DNA of 64,000 bases from Thiocapsa roseilacustris (GTDB taxonomy: Bacteria > Pseudomonadota > Gammaproteobacteria > Chromatiales > Chromatiaceae), in assembly GCF_041903755.1 (NCBI RefSeq), contig NZ_JBBWVE010000027.1:28573-92572 (forward strand), written 5' to 3'. Under the pieces are notes generated by a model. The model was not told the DNA's origin. It saw only the letters and a program-made list of their open reading frames with translations, and ran no database searches. Both the position numbers and the translations under genes were made by a program. Shown here in pieces: positions 1-9,046 of this stretch (the first letter of the stretch is position 1; each line of letters opens with the position of its first letter).

Positions 1-1523
1 GTAAGATAGGAGTGCCCCTCGCCGAGTACAACCACCTGCTCGAACAAAGGGTCCATTGAGATCGCCATCTCGAGGTCGGCGGGCGGGACCTTCTCGCCGT
101 TGGACAAGACCAAAATGTCCTTGAGACGTCCGGTGATGTAGATGTGTCCGTGCTCCAGACGCACCTGATCGCCGGTGTGCAGCCAACCATCCTGTGTTAG
201 TACCCGAGCGGTGGCCGCGTGGTTGTTCCAATAGCCGAGCATCACGTTCTCGCCCTTCACGAGCAGCTCGTCCTGCGCCCCGATGCGCAACTGGAGCCCG
301 CGCAGCGGCACACCGACGCTTTCCGGGAAATTGTCCTTGAGCGGATTGAAGCTGATGACGGGACTGGTCTCGGTCAAGCCGTAGCCCTGCAGCAGGGGCA
401 GGCCCAGACCGATGAAGGTGTGCGCGACCGCGCACGGCAGGGGCGCACCGCCACTCACTGCGACACGCAGCTGTCCGCCGAGCTTGGCGAGGACTTGACC
501 GGCGACCTTGCGGCGCAACAAAGGCCAAAGCAGCATTAAAGGGTGCCAGCCGCCGCGCCCTTGCTCACGCAGAAAGGACCGCCACCCCGCGGCGACGGCA
601 AGCCGGAACAGCCACCGCGCCGGCACCGGGCGGGTCCGGAGCTGTTCCTGGATGCGCTGGTGGACCCGCTCGAAGACCCGAGGAACGGCGATGATGACGG
701 TGGGGCGAATGCTCTGCATGTCCTCGGCGAGCTGCGCGACCGAGCGTGCAAAGGCGACCGTCGCCCCGGCCATCATCGGCAGATAATAGCCACCCGTGCG
801 CTCCAGCATGTGCGACAGAGGCAGGAAGGAGAGAAACCGATCCTCCTGGTAGCAATCGATGACGGTCAATGCGCCGTGGGCGTTGGCCAGGATGTTGCGG
901 TGGCTGAGCATGACACCCTTGGGGCGCCCGGTGGTGCCCGAGGTGTAGACGATGGTCGCCAGTGTATCCGGATCGCCGACACGCTGTCCAGGGTCCGGCG
1001 CCGCGTCCGGCAGCCAATCCTCGGCGACCAGGATCCGAGGATCCTCCGCCGCCAGCTCGCGCGCGGCGGGGCTCGGCTCAAGGATCACGACGCGCGTCGG
1101 AAATGGCGCATCACCGAGAACCTCGGCCAACCGCTTCCATCGCCCGGCATCGTGGATCAGCAACAGCTTGACCGCCGCATCCTGCAGGACATAGGCCGCG
1201 TTCTCCGCTCGGTCGTCCGTGTAGAGGGGCACCGTGACCAGCCCGAGCGACAGCACCGCCTGATCGAGCACCACCCAGTCGGGGCAGTTGCGCAGTAGGA
1301 TGGCGACCCGGTCCCCGCTTTCGAGCGCCTCGCCCGCGAGAGCCCGATGCCATCGGGCCACCCGCTCGCTCGTCTCGGCCCAGGTCAGCTCGGCCCACCC
1401 GCCGTCGCGCTCGAAATGGCGATAGGCGACCCGCGTCGGCGAGCGTTTGACGCGTTGAACGAAGAGCCCGTCCAGGGTCTTGGCATGGTCGATCGGGATC
1501 AGGTCCTCGGACCATCGGCTCAC
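1..1523 (-). CDS. Long-chain acyl-CoA synthetase (AMP-forming), 3' end beyond window
   Basis: Activates fatty acids to acyl-CoA through an acyl-adenylate. The reading frame is open from a GTG at 1523 to the window edge (about 507 residues), so the C-terminus is missing. Upstream of the GTG is a strong ribosome site (GGAGGAG, about 1530-1537). The AMP-binding signature YTSGTTGRPKGVMLSH lies about 180-200 residues in. The adenylate-forming motif GRLKDILVLSNGEKV is near the cut end. Both are typical of the FadD / long-chain fatty acid:CoA ligase family. Frame and motifs are seen directly. The exact chain-length preference cannot be read from sequence. Confidence 0.9.
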   Translation of the reverse strand, partial: MSRWSEDLIPIDHAKTLDGLFVQRVKRSPTRVAYRHFERDGGWAELTWAETSERVARWHRALAGEALESGDRVAILLRNCPDWVVLDQAVLSLGLVTVPLYTDDRAENAAYVLQDAAVKLLLIHDAGRWKRLAEVLGDAPFPTRVVILEPSPAARELAAEDPRILVAEDWLPDAAPDPGQRVGDPDTLATIVYTSGTTGRPKGVMLSHRNILANAHGALTVIDCYQEDRFLSFLPLSHMLERTGGYYLPMMAGATVAFARSVAQLAEDMQSIRPTVIIAVPRVFERVHQRIQEQLRTRPVPARWLFRLAVAAGWRSFLREQGRGGWHPLMLLWPLLRRKVAGQVLAKLGGQLRVAVSGGAPLPCAVAHTFIGLGLPLLQGYGLTETSPVISFNPLKDNFPESVGVPLRGLQLRIGAQDELLVKGENVMLGYWNNHAATARVLTQDGWLHTGDQVRLEHGHIYITGRLKDILVLSNGEKVPPADLEMAISMDPLFEQVVVLGEGHSYL

Positions 1524-1912
1524 GGGGTTCTCCTCCTGGTCTCGCCGACCTATGCAGAGAGGCGGCGTCTCGATTCTCCGGCGCGGGCCCGCAATCGGGA
1601 CATGGACGCCCGCATCGGGACGGGCGAGCAGGGCCGGATGATTGTTGTTCGCCCTATTGTCACTGTGCAGCGCCTCCTGTACCAGTATCGACTTCGACGT
1701 CGGAGGGCAACGCGTACGGGGCGAGATCGGATAATCGCCGACAAGCCCGAAGCCTCTGGTATCTTCGTGCCTTGGTCGCGGCAGCCTGCTGCGGCCGCTG
1801 CGCCGGTGACGCGCCGCCCGGCTACAAGACCCGGAAAAACCATTAACTACCTTGTTTTACAGACAAATTCTGTTAATATAAGTAAAACCTAATGCTTTAG
1901 AGGACCGCCACC
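1524..1912. other. Divergent intergenic region between acyl-CoA synthetase and RND operon
   Basis: 389 bases separating two divergent genes. No convincing coding frame on either strand. The half next to the RND operon is AT-rich against a GC-rich background and carries the promoter/operator described separately. I see nothing specific in the half next to the synthetase gene. Confidence 0.6.
1852..1888 (+). promoter_or_regulatory. Candidate promoter and nested palindromic operator of the RND operon
   Basis: An AT-rich island just before the membrane fusion protein gene. GTTTTAC (1854-1860) and GTAAAAC (1882-1888) form a perfect 7-bp inverted pair. Nested inside is a second pair, ACAGA (1859-1863) and TCTGT (1869-1873). 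A possible -35 (TTGTTT, 1852-1857) and -10 (TAATAT, 1874-1879) with 16-bp spacing overlap the palindromes, as expected for a repressor site. TetR-family repressors commonly control RND pumps through such sites, but no TetR gene lies in this window. The repeat is seen; the regulator is inferred. Confidence 0.55.
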
Positions 1913-2986
1913 ATGCCCCTCGTCCACTGGCTCATACCGGCCCTCGCCGGCCTCGCGGCGCTTGCGGCGCCGACCCTTCATGCCGCCGAGACCGCCGCGC
2001 TGGACACCGCGCCTGCCAAGTACCAAACCCTGCCGCGCGAGTATCGACTGGACGGGGTCGTCGAGGCCATCAATCGCACCACCGTCTCGGCGCAGACCAC
2101 GGGACAGGTCCAAGAGATCCTGTTCGATGTCGAGGATTTCGTCGAGAAGGACGCGATCGTCGCCCGCTTGAAGGATACCGAGCACCGCGCACGGGTGGCC
2201 CAAGCCGCCGCCGATTTGAGGTCCGCCTCGGCGCGATTGGAGCAGACGCAGGAGGAATACACGCGCGTCCTCGGTCTGTTCGAGAAAAAGAATGTCTCCG
2301 AGTCCGCCATGGACCAAGCGAAGGCGGATCTTGCCGCGGCCCAAGCCGAGCTCGAATCCGCCACCGCGCGGCTCGAGCAGGCGCAGGAGCAGTTGGAGTA
2401 CACCCAAATCCGCGCCCCTTACTCGGGCATCGTCACCCATCGCCACATCGAGGTCGGCGAGACGGCGAGCCCCGGTCAGCAGGTCATGAGCGGGATCTCG
2501 CTCGATCAGCTGCGTGTGATTGTCGACGTCCCTCAAAGCGTCATTCCGTCGGTGCGCGATGGCGGGACCGCTCGTGTCTATCTGGGCCCCGAGAAGATCG
2601 TGCAATCGGATCAGCTCACCATCTTCCCGTTCGCGGACATGGGCTCCAACACCTTTACCGTGCGGCTCGATCTTCCGGAAGGCACGAAGGGTCTCTTTCC
2701 CGGCATGTTCGTGAAGACCGCCTTCGAGATCGGGGCCAAACAGGAGCTGACGATCCCGTCGAAGGCCGTTGTGCATCGCTCGGAGGTCACCGCCGTCTAT
2801 GTGGTGGACGATGATGGGCGAGTCGGATTTCGCCAGATCCGGCTCGGACGCGCCGTCGACGGCGGCATCGTCGTGCTTGCCGGGCTCGGCGAAGGCGAGC
2901 GGGTCGCGCTCGACCCGATCGCCGCGGGCGTCGCCCTGAAGTCGCAGTCGAGCGTCGGCGCCGAGGCAGGACAAGACCATGGCTGA
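1913..2986 (+). CDS. RND efflux periplasmic adaptor (membrane fusion protein)
   Basis: Bridges an inner-membrane RND pump to an outer-membrane channel. The 357-residue protein starts with a signal peptide (residues 1 to about 25, ending ALAAPTLHAAE). It then has a lipoyl half-motif, a coiled-coil hairpin rich in Ala/Glu/Gln (about 85-165), the second lipoyl half (IRAPYSGIVTHRHIEVGE), a beta-barrel and a membrane-proximal domain. This order is the HlyD/AcrA family layout. The stop overlaps the start of the pump gene by 8 bases, so the two are co-transcribed. No TolC-type gene is present here, so the outer-membrane partner is elsewhere. Confidence 0.93.
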   Translation: MPLVHWLIPALAGLAALAAPTLHAAETAALDTAPAKYQTLPREYRLDGVVEAINRTTVSAQTTGQVQEILFDVEDFVEKDAIVARLKDTEHRARVAQAAADLRSASARLEQTQEEYTRVLGLFEKKNVSESAMDQAKADLAAAQAELESATARLEQAQEQLEYTQIRAPYSGIVTHRHIEVGETASPGQQVMSGISLDQLRVIVDVPQSVIPSVRDGGTARVYLGPEKIVQSDQLTIFPFADMGSNTFTVRLDLPEGTKGLFPGMFVKTAFEIGAKQELTIPSKAVVHRSEVTAVYVVDDDGRVGFRQIRLGRAVDGGIVVLAGLGEGERVALDPIAAGVALKSQSSVGAEAGQDHG

Positions 2987-5900
2987 GCAGCTCGGCATCT
3001 CGGGCAGCATCGCCCGGCGTTTTCAGAACACCGAGATCACGCCGCTTCTGGCCATCGTCGGCCTGCTGCTCGGCTTGTTCGCGATCCTCGTGACGCCGCG
3101 CGAGGAAGAGCCGCAGATCAACGTCACCTTCGCGGACATCTTCATCCCCTTCCCGGGCGCCTCGGCAAGCGAGGTGGAGCACCTGGTCGCCGGACCGGCC
3201 GAGCAGGTCTTCTCCGAGATCAAGGGGATCGAGCACGTCTTCTCGGTGTCGCGCCCCGGCATGGCCGTGGTGACCGTCCAGTACAGGGTCGGCGAAGACA
3301 ACACGGACGCCGTGGTGCGGCTCTTCAGCAAGGTACTCGCCAATCAGGACTGGCTGCCGCCGAACCTGGGTGTCGGCACCCCGATTGTCAAACCGAAGGG
3401 GATCGACGATGTTCCCATCATCACCGCGACACTCTGGTCCAAAGACCCGGACGTCGGCGCCTTCGAGCTGGGGCAGGTCGCCCACGCCCTTGAGCAGGAA
3501 ATCAAGCGCGTCCCCGGCACGCGCGACGTTTACACGGTCGGCGCGCCGTCCCAGATCGTGCGCGTGCGGTTGGACCCCCAAGCGCTTGCCGGCTACCAAA
3601 TCGACCTGAGCGATCTACGACGTTCCCTGCAGGCGGGCAATGTCATCAGGGACAACCTCACGGTGACCGCCGACAACGAGGAGATCCTTGTCCAGGCCGG
3701 CACCTTCCTCACCTGCCCTGAAGAGCTTCACCAGCTGGTCGTCGGCCTGCACGGCGGGCGACCCGTCTATCTCAGCGATGTGGCGACCCTGGAACGCGGC
3801 CCCGAACAACCTTCAGCCTATGTGCGAATGGGTTCCGGCGCGGGCGCGGTCCACACGGATCTCGACCTGTCCGGCAGCACCCCGGCCGTCACCATCGCGG
3901 TGGCCAAACAGGAGGGTGTGAATGCCGTCGCGGTGGCCGAGCAGGTCATCGAGCGTTTCGCGCAGCTCGAAGGGACCTTCATCCCAGACAACGTCCAGGT
4001 CACGGTCACCCGCAACTACGGCGCCACGGCCGACTACAAGGCGCAGAAGCTGATCACCAAGCTGGTCTTCGCGACCGCCTCGGTGGTGCTGCTGGTCTGG
4101 CTTGCCATCGGCTGGCGCGAGGCCCTCATCGTCGGCGCGGCCGTGGTTGTGACCCTGGCCCTGACGCTCTTCGCCTCTTGGGCGTGGGGCTTTACGCTCA
4201 ACCGGGTCTCGCTGTTCGCGCTCATCTTCTCCATCGGCATCCTGGTCGATGACGCCATCGTGGTGGTGGAGAACATCCACCGACACATGGCGATGAGCAA
4301 GGCCAAGCTGCTCGACCTCATGCCCAAGGCGGTCGACGAGGTCGGCGGACCGACCATCCTCGCGACCTTCACCGTCATCGCCGCGCTGCTGCCGATGGCC
4401 TTCGTCAGCGGACTGATGGGGCCCTACATGAGCCCGATCCCCATCAACGCCTCGATGGGGATGCTGATCTCGCTGGTCGTCGCCTTCGTCTTCACGCCCT
4501 GGATGGCGAACGCCATGCTCGGCAAACGCCACGCCGCCGGCGCCGCACATGCGCAGCATGGCGACGATCCGGATGCGGCCCATGCGGGCGGGCGTCTCGA
4601 CCGCCTGTTCAACACCGTCATCGGGCCTTTCCTGGTCGGGCGTAAAGGGATCCTCAACCGCTGGCTGCTGCTGGCCGGGATCCTGGTCCTGATTGCGGGC
4701 TCGATCTTGCTCGTCACCAGCCGGGTCGTGATCCTCAAGATGCTGCCCTTCGACAACAAGAGCGAGTTTCAGGTCGTGCTCGACATGCCGGAAGGGACCA
4801 GCCTGGAGCAAACGGCGCGGGTGCTGGGCGAGATGGGCGATTTTCTGGCCGGCGTCGACGAGGTCACCGACTTCCAGATCTATGCCGGCACGGCCGCGCC
4901 CATCAACTTCAACGGCTTGGTGCGCCAGTACTATCTGCGCGAGGGCGCGCACCTTGGCGATATCCAGGTCAACCTCGTCGACAGCCATCACCGCGATCTT
5001 CAGAGCCACGCGATCGCCGCCGGCATGCGCGCGCCGCTGCAGGAGATCGCCTTGCGGCACGGCGGCAACGCCAAGATCGTCGAGATCCCGCCCGGCCCGC
5101 CGGTGCTCTCGCCCTTGGTCGCGGAGATCTACGGGCTGGACTACGACGGACAGATCCGCGTCGCCCGCGAAGTCCGCGAGGTCTTCGCGTCCACGACGGA
5201 CATCGTCGATGTCGACGACTCGGTCGAATATCCGTCGCGCAAGCTGGTCGTGGTCGTGGATCGCACCAAGGCATCGCGCTTGGGCGTGCCGCAAAGTACC
5301 GTCGCTCAAGCGCTGTCCACGCTCATCGACGGCGAGGACATGAGCTATCAGCACTGCGCCAACGTCAAATATGCCGTGCCGATCCGCGTCGAGTTGAGCG
5401 AGGCCGACAAGGCCGACCTGGATCAGGTGCTGGCGTTGCGGGTGCTCTCGATGTCGGGTGCACTGGTGCCTCTGTCCGAGATCGTCGAGGTCCAGGAGAC
5501 CGAGCGTACGCACAGCATCTATCACAAGGATCTGATGCCCGTGGTCTATGTCACCGCCGATATGGCCGGCGAGACCGACAGCCCGCTCTACGGGATGTTC
5601 GAGATCTCGGATCGGCTCGCCCAAGAGCAGGGCCTGGAGCAGTGGTTCATCCAGCAACCGGCCAACCCCTACGAGTTCAGCCTCAAGTGGGACGGCGAGT
5701 GGCAGGTGACCTACGAGACCTTCCGCGACATGGGCATCGCCTACGGGGTCGGACTGCTCCTCATCTATCTGCTGGTGGTCGCCCAGTTCCGCAGCTATCT
5801 GGTACCGCTGGTCATCATGGCGCCGATCCCGCTGACGATCATCGGCATCATGCCCGGCCATGCGCTCTTGGGTGCACAGTTCACGGCGACCTCCATGATC

Positions 5901-6224
5901 GGCATGATCGCGCTCGCCGGCATCATCGTGCGCAACTCGATCCTGTTGGTCGACTTCATCAATCAGCAGGTGCGCGAGGGCAAAGGGTTCGAGGAGGCTG
6001 TCATCAACTCGGCCGTGGTGCGCGCCAAGCCGATCGCACTGACCGCCGCAGCGGCCATGGCAGGGGCGCTCTTCATCCTGGATGACCCCATCTTCTCGGG
6101 GCTCGCGGTGTCGCTGCTCTTCGGTCTGTTCGTCTCGACCGTCTTGACCCTGGTCGTTATCCCGGTGGTTTATTACGGCGTGATGCGCAAGCGCGTGGAG
6201 TGGATCCGGACCGCGACGGGCTGA
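2979..6224 (+). CDS. RND efflux inner-membrane transporter (AcrB/HAE-type)
   Basis: Proton-driven export pump of 1081 residues, the usual length for the AcrB superfamily. Hydrophobic segments lie at about 25-45, in a block at about 355-510, near 560-580 and in a block at about 920-1065, with two large periplasmic loops between. The acidic stretch in FSIGILVDDAIVVVENIHRH is the conserved proton-relay segment of TM4. The second half repeats the pattern (IALAGIIVRNSILLVDFI). It overlaps the adaptor gene upstream and is followed by a strong hairpin. Substrate (drug, metal or solvent) cannot be assigned. The long reverse-strand open frames inside it are GC-rich shadows. Confidence 0.95.
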   Translation: MAEQLGISGSIARRFQNTEITPLLAIVGLLLGLFAILVTPREEEPQINVTFADIFIPFPGASASEVEHLVAGPAEQVFSEIKGIEHVFSVSRPGMAVVTVQYRVGEDNTDAVVRLFSKVLANQDWLPPNLGVGTPIVKPKGIDDVPIITATLWSKDPDVGAFELGQVAHALEQEIKRVPGTRDVYTVGAPSQIVRVRLDPQALAGYQIDLSDLRRSLQAGNVIRDNLTVTADNEEILVQAGTFLTCPEELHQLVVGLHGGRPVYLSDVATLERGPEQPSAYVRMGSGAGAVHTDLDLSGSTPAVTIAVAKQEGVNAVAVAEQVIERFAQLEGTFIPDNVQVTVTRNYGATADYKAQKLITKLVFATASVVLLVWLAIGWREALIVGAAVVVTLALTLFASWAWGFTLNRVSLFALIFSIGILVDDAIVVVENIHRHMAMSKAKLLDLMPKAVDEVGGPTILATFTVIAALLPMAFVSGLMGPYMSPIPINASMGMLISLVVAFVFTPWMANAMLGKRHAAGAAHAQHGDDPDAAHAGGRLDRLFNTVIGPFLVGRKGILNRWLLLAGILVLIAGSILLVTSRVVILKMLPFDNKSEFQVVLDMPEGTSLEQTARVLGEMGDFLAGVDEVTDFQIYAGTAAPINFNGLVRQYYLREGAHLGDIQVNLVDSHHRDLQSHAIAAGMRAPLQEIALRHGGNAKIVEIPPGPPVLSPLVAEIYGLDYDGQIRVAREVREVFASTTDIVDVDDSVEYPSRKLVVVVDRTKASRLGVPQSTVAQALSTLIDGEDMSYQHCANVKYAVPIRVELSEADKADLDQVLALRVLSMSGALVPLSEIVEVQETERTHSIYHKDLMPVVYVTADMAGETDSPLYGMFEISDRLAQEQGLEQWFIQQPANPYEFSLKWDGEWQVTYETFRDMGIAYGVGLLLIYLLVVAQFRSYLVPLVIMAPIPLTIIGIMPGHALLGAQFTATSMIGMIALAGIIVRNSILLVDFINQQVREGKGFEEAVINSAVVRAKPIALTAAAAMAGALFILDDPIFSGLAVSLLFGLFVSTVLTLVVIPVVYYGVMRKRVEWIRTATG

Positions 6225-6241
6225 TCCTATCGGAAAAAGGG

Positions 6242-6280
6242 TCGGGATCCGGGGCGTCCTGCCCCGGATCCCGATCTATT
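6242..6280 (+). terminator. Strong hairpin terminator after the RND operon
   Basis: Perfect 14-bp stem: 6242-6255 (TCGGGATCCGGGGC) pairs with 6261-6274 around a 5-base loop. Only a short, mixed T-containing tail (atctatt) follows. It sits between convergent genes, so it probably stops transcription from both sides. Confidence 0.75.
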
Positions 6281-6292
6281 CGAAATATCTGC

Positions 6293-6664
6293 TCAATCTC
6301 CCCGAAGCAGGATTACGGCCGCACCATCCGTCCGCTCGATCCGCAAGCTCAGCTCCATATAGCCGTTCACGCTTAAGGGCTCGTCGCCGCAGCTGCAGCC
6401 GCCGACGATCTCGGTAAAGAACACACCGACCGCGACCTCGATCCGTTCGACATCGGCGCGACTCGACAAGAGGGTCAACCCGAGGCTCGCGGGATCGATC
6501 AGGCCGCCCTGCTCGCCCGCAATCGGCAGAACCCCTTCCGGCAGGGCCAGAAGCTCGCCCCTCAAGACCGCGGCAAAGGCCGGGGTTCCGAAGGCGCCGA
6601 CCGAATCGACGAGCTTGAAGGCCGACCGAGACATCTCATCGCGGGACCGACGCTCGCCCGACAC
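6293..6664 (-). CDS. Conserved hypothetical protein next to thioredoxin
   Basis: A 123-residue soluble protein starting at GTG 6664, three bases after the thioredoxin stop. An ATG at 6634 gives a 113-residue alternative that begins closer to the well-ordered sequence. No signal peptide or membrane segment. Visible features are a leucine-rich stretch (LRGELLALPEGVLPI) and a GGCSCGDEP motif with two cysteines near residue 90 that could bind metal or be a redox pair. Close coupling to thioredoxin suggests a redox-linked role. I do not recognise the family, and function is unassigned. Confidence 0.6.
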   Translation of the reverse strand: MSGERRSRDEMSRSAFKLVDSVGAFGTPAFAAVLRGELLALPEGVLPIAGEQGGLIDPASLGLTLLSSRADVERIEVAVGVFFTEIVGGCSCGDEPLSVNGYMELSLRIERTDGAAVILLRGD

Positions 6665-6667
6665 GGA

Positions 6668-7054
6668 TCAGGACATCGCCAAGCCGGCAAGATCATCCGG
6701 CAGATGGATCCGCAGCCAGTCGAGGATCTCGTGGCGAGACCGCGCACCGCTGAAGCGTGCCAGCTCGGCACCGCGATAGAAGAGGATCACGGTCGGGAAG
6801 CCGCGCAGCTTGTACTGCCCTGCGAGCTTCATGTTCTCGCCCTCGTCGACCTCGATCTTGGCGAGACGAATCCGCCCGTCGAGATCTGCGACGACCCGCC
6901 CCAGGTGAGGCGCCAAGGCATGACAGGGCGCGCACCAATCGGCCCAGAAGTCCACCAGTACTGGTCGAGCCTCGGACGTGTCGATGACCTCGCGTTGAAA
7001 GCCGTCGAGATCGACGTCGAAGAGATGTGTAGACGGGTCGCCCGGGCTTGTCAT
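6668..7054 (-). CDS. Thioredoxin-family protein
   Basis: A 128-residue cytoplasmic thiol-disulfide oxidoreductase. The active site is WCAPC, where classical thioredoxin has WCGPC, within LVDFWADWCAPCHALAP. The cis-proline region GFPTVILF and the C-terminal helix are present. The length is slightly above that of TrxA (about 108) because of an N-terminal extension of about 20 residues. It is followed at 3 bases by the small Cys-containing protein. It could serve as a general thioredoxin or a dedicated reductant for that neighbour. The fold assignment is secure; the exact role is not. Confidence 0.9.
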   Translation of the reverse strand: MTSPGDPSTHLFDVDLDGFQREVIDTSEARPVLVDFWADWCAPCHALAPHLGRVVADLDGRIRLAKIEVDEGENMKLAGQYKLRGFPTVILFYRGAELARFSGARSRHEILDWLRIHLPDDLAGLAMS

Positions 7055-7100
7055 GGAGAGCTTGTCCTTGTCGTTTTCAGTCTTCGAATCACCTGCGCCG

Positions 7101-7676
7101 CTACTCGGTCGGCGCCCACAGGTCGCTCAGGGCGATCGTCACCGCATCGAACGGCGTGACCGACACCGAGGCGCCGCCCGCGAACCGCCCGATCTTGCGC
7201 CAGTCGCCGCCCTCAAGGGCATAGGCTTCAAGCGTATGCGCTCGGGGATCGATCAACCAGGCGTAGGCGACCCCGAAGTGCGCGTAGATCGGCATCTTCA
7301 CCTCGCGATCCTTGCTCTCGGTGGAGGGCGACAGGATCTCGCAGACCCAGTCCGGCACCACGGTGAAGCGATGATCCTGCGGAATCCGCGGCAATCGGTT
7401 GCGCCGCCAACCGGCCAGGTCAGGCACGTCGACCTCGGTGTCGTGGATGAAGTGCAGTTCGGGCTCGTCGATGATCCACCAGCCACCCGGGCCACCTCGC
7501 CCTCTTTGAAACGGGCCGAACAGCTCGTAGCCCAAAGCCGACGCAGTCACCAGGTGCGTACCACTCGGGCGCGGCTGGGTGTAGAGCTGGCCATTGAGAA
7601 TCTCGCCCGTCAACCCTTCGGGCAGGGCTTCAAGCTGTTCGTAGAGTGTCGGGCGGACCTTCTGGTACGCGGACAT
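7101..7676 (-). CDS. Uma2-family (DUF820) endonuclease-like protein
   Basis: 191 residues, start ATG 7676 with a GGGAG site about 8 bases upstream. A much longer in-frame extension would run into hemB and is rejected. The Uma2/DUF820 restriction-endonuclease-like core is visible: PRPSGTH, a conserved aspartate region (EVDVPDLAGWRR), PDWVCEILSPST followed by KDREVK, and AYAWLIDPRAHTLEAY. Members are abundant in cyanobacteria and some Proteobacteria, and their biological role is uncertain. It stands alone between thioredoxin and the divergent hemB. Confidence 0.85.
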   Translation of the reverse strand: MSAYQKVRPTLYEQLEALPEGLTGEILNGQLYTQPRPSGTHLVTASALGYELFGPFQRGRGGPGGWWIIDEPELHFIHDTEVDVPDLAGWRRNRLPRIPQDHRFTVVPDWVCEILSPSTESKDREVKMPIYAHFGVAYAWLIDPRAHTLEAYALEGGDWRKIGRFAGGASVSVTPFDAVTIALSDLWAPTE

Positions 7677-7878
7677 GGCTCGGACTCCCATAACGGATTC
7701 ATCGGTGAAGCATACTCGCCCGCCTGAAACTGTGCGGCTTTGGCGCAGGCTATCTCGGCGTTGAGTCATATGGTGATGCAGCCGCTGCACTGGAGCCATC
7801 CGAGCGCCTGAGCTATTGTAACGGCCCTGAGCGCCGGGGTGGTCCCGGCCGCGCCGGAGCCGACCCCGAGGCCATCCC

Positions 7879-8892
7879 ATGCCCGATCGTGACACCCATC
7901 GTGCCGCCTTCCCCATCACCCGCATGCGCCGGATGCGGCGCGACGCCTTCTCGCGTCGCATGATGCGCGAGACCACCCTGACACCGGATGACCTCATTTA
8001 TCCGGTCTTCGTGCTGGAAGGCTCCGGGCAGCGCGAGTCGGTCGCCTCCATGCCGGGGGTCGAGCGTCTGAGCATCGATCTCCTGGTGGAAGATGCGATC
8101 GCAGTCCAGCGCCTCGGCATCCCGGCCATGGCGCTCTTCCCGGTGACCCCGCCGGAGGTCAAGTCGCTCGATGCGCGCGAGGCGTTCAATCCCGCCGGTC
8201 TCGCCCAACGTGCCGTGCGAGCGCTGAAGGCCGCGGTGCCGGATCTCGGGATCATCACCGACGTAGCCCTCGACCCCTTCACCACGCACGGTCAGGACGG
8301 TCTGATTGACGAGACCGGCTACGTCATGAACGACGAGACGGTCGAGGTGCTGGTCCGCCAGGCGATCTCGCACGCCGAGGCCGGTGCCGACATCGTCGCA
8401 CCCTCGGACATGATGGACGGGCGGATCGGCGCCATCCGTACCGCGCTGGAGGCCGATGGCCACATCCACACCCGCATCCTCGCCTACTCTGCCAAGTATG
8501 CATCCGCCTACTACGGCCCCTTCCGCGACGCCGTCGGCTCGGCCGGCAACCTGGGCTCGGGCAATAAATACAACTACCAGATGGACCCTGCGAACTCGGA
8601 CGAGGCCCTGCACGAGGTCGCCCTAGACCTCGCCGAAGGCGCCGACATGGTCATGATCAAGCCCGGCATGCCGTATCTCGATATCGTACGACGCATCAAG
8701 GACCAGTTCGGCGCGCCGACCTTCGTCTACCACGTGAGCGGTGAATACGCGATGCTCAAGGCCGCCAGCATGAACGGCTGGCTCGACGAGCGCGCCGTCG
8801 TGCTGGAAGCCATGGTCTCGATGAAGCGCGCCGGTGCCGACGGTATCCTCACCTATTACGCGAAGGACGTTGCCCGCTGGCTTGGCCGTTAG
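7879..8892 (+). CDS. hemB: Delta-aminolevulinic acid dehydratase (porphobilinogen synthase)
   Basis: Condenses two 5-aminolevulinate molecules to porphobilinogen in heme, siroheme and (bacterio)chlorophyll synthesis. 337 residues, normal length. The two Schiff-base lysines are visible: Lys206 in AYSAKYAS and Lys261 in MVMIKPGMPY. The segment that carries the zinc-binding cysteines in zinc-type enzymes reads DVALDPFTTHGQDG here, so this is the magnesium-dependent class. The gene is monocistronic or weakly linked to aroE, with a 154-base gap that contains a REP-like hairpin. Confidence 0.97.
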   Translation: MPDRDTHRAAFPITRMRRMRRDAFSRRMMRETTLTPDDLIYPVFVLEGSGQRESVASMPGVERLSIDLLVEDAIAVQRLGIPAMALFPVTPPEVKSLDAREAFNPAGLAQRAVRALKAAVPDLGIITDVALDPFTTHGQDGLIDETGYVMNDETVEVLVRQAISHAEAGADIVAPSDMMDGRIGAIRTALEADGHIHTRILAYSAKYASAYYGPFRDAVGSAGNLGSGNKYNYQMDPANSDEALHEVALDLAEGADMVMIKPGMPYLDIVRRIKDQFGAPTFVYHVSGEYAMLKAASMNGWLDERAVVLEAMVSMKRAGADGILTYYAKDVARWLGR

Positions 8893-8907
8893 GACGCCGT
8901 CGGCCAT

Positions 8908-8930
8908 GTAGGGGCGACTTTAGTCGCCCA
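8908..8930. repeat. REP-like palindrome, GGGGCGA family
   Basis: GGGGCGACT (8911-8919) pairs with AGTCGCCC (8921-8928) around a very short loop, right after hemB. Related palindromes occur at 36918-36939 and 45201-45226, always between genes, so this is a dispersed extragenic repeat. Confidence 0.6.
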
Positions 8931-9046
8931 GGCCCGATGGCGACTCCTCTACCCGAAATCGCAAGAGCGCCGCTCGCTGGAGCCTGATGACCGGAAGCTC
9001 GCAGCCGACAGCTCCAGCCCGACTCACTCCAGAGGTCGCTACGCCC

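Noticed and set aside
3813..5861. A 682-codon open frame on the reverse strand inside the RND pump gene
   Set aside because: It is His/Asp/Arg-rich, lacks any family motif or ribosome site, and lies in the frame that GC-rich third positions keep open. The forward gene is unmistakable.
7677..7997. N-terminal extension of the Uma2 gene by about 100 codons
   Set aside because: It would overlap the hemB start and is Arg-rich without similarity; the ATG at 7676 has a good ribosome site.
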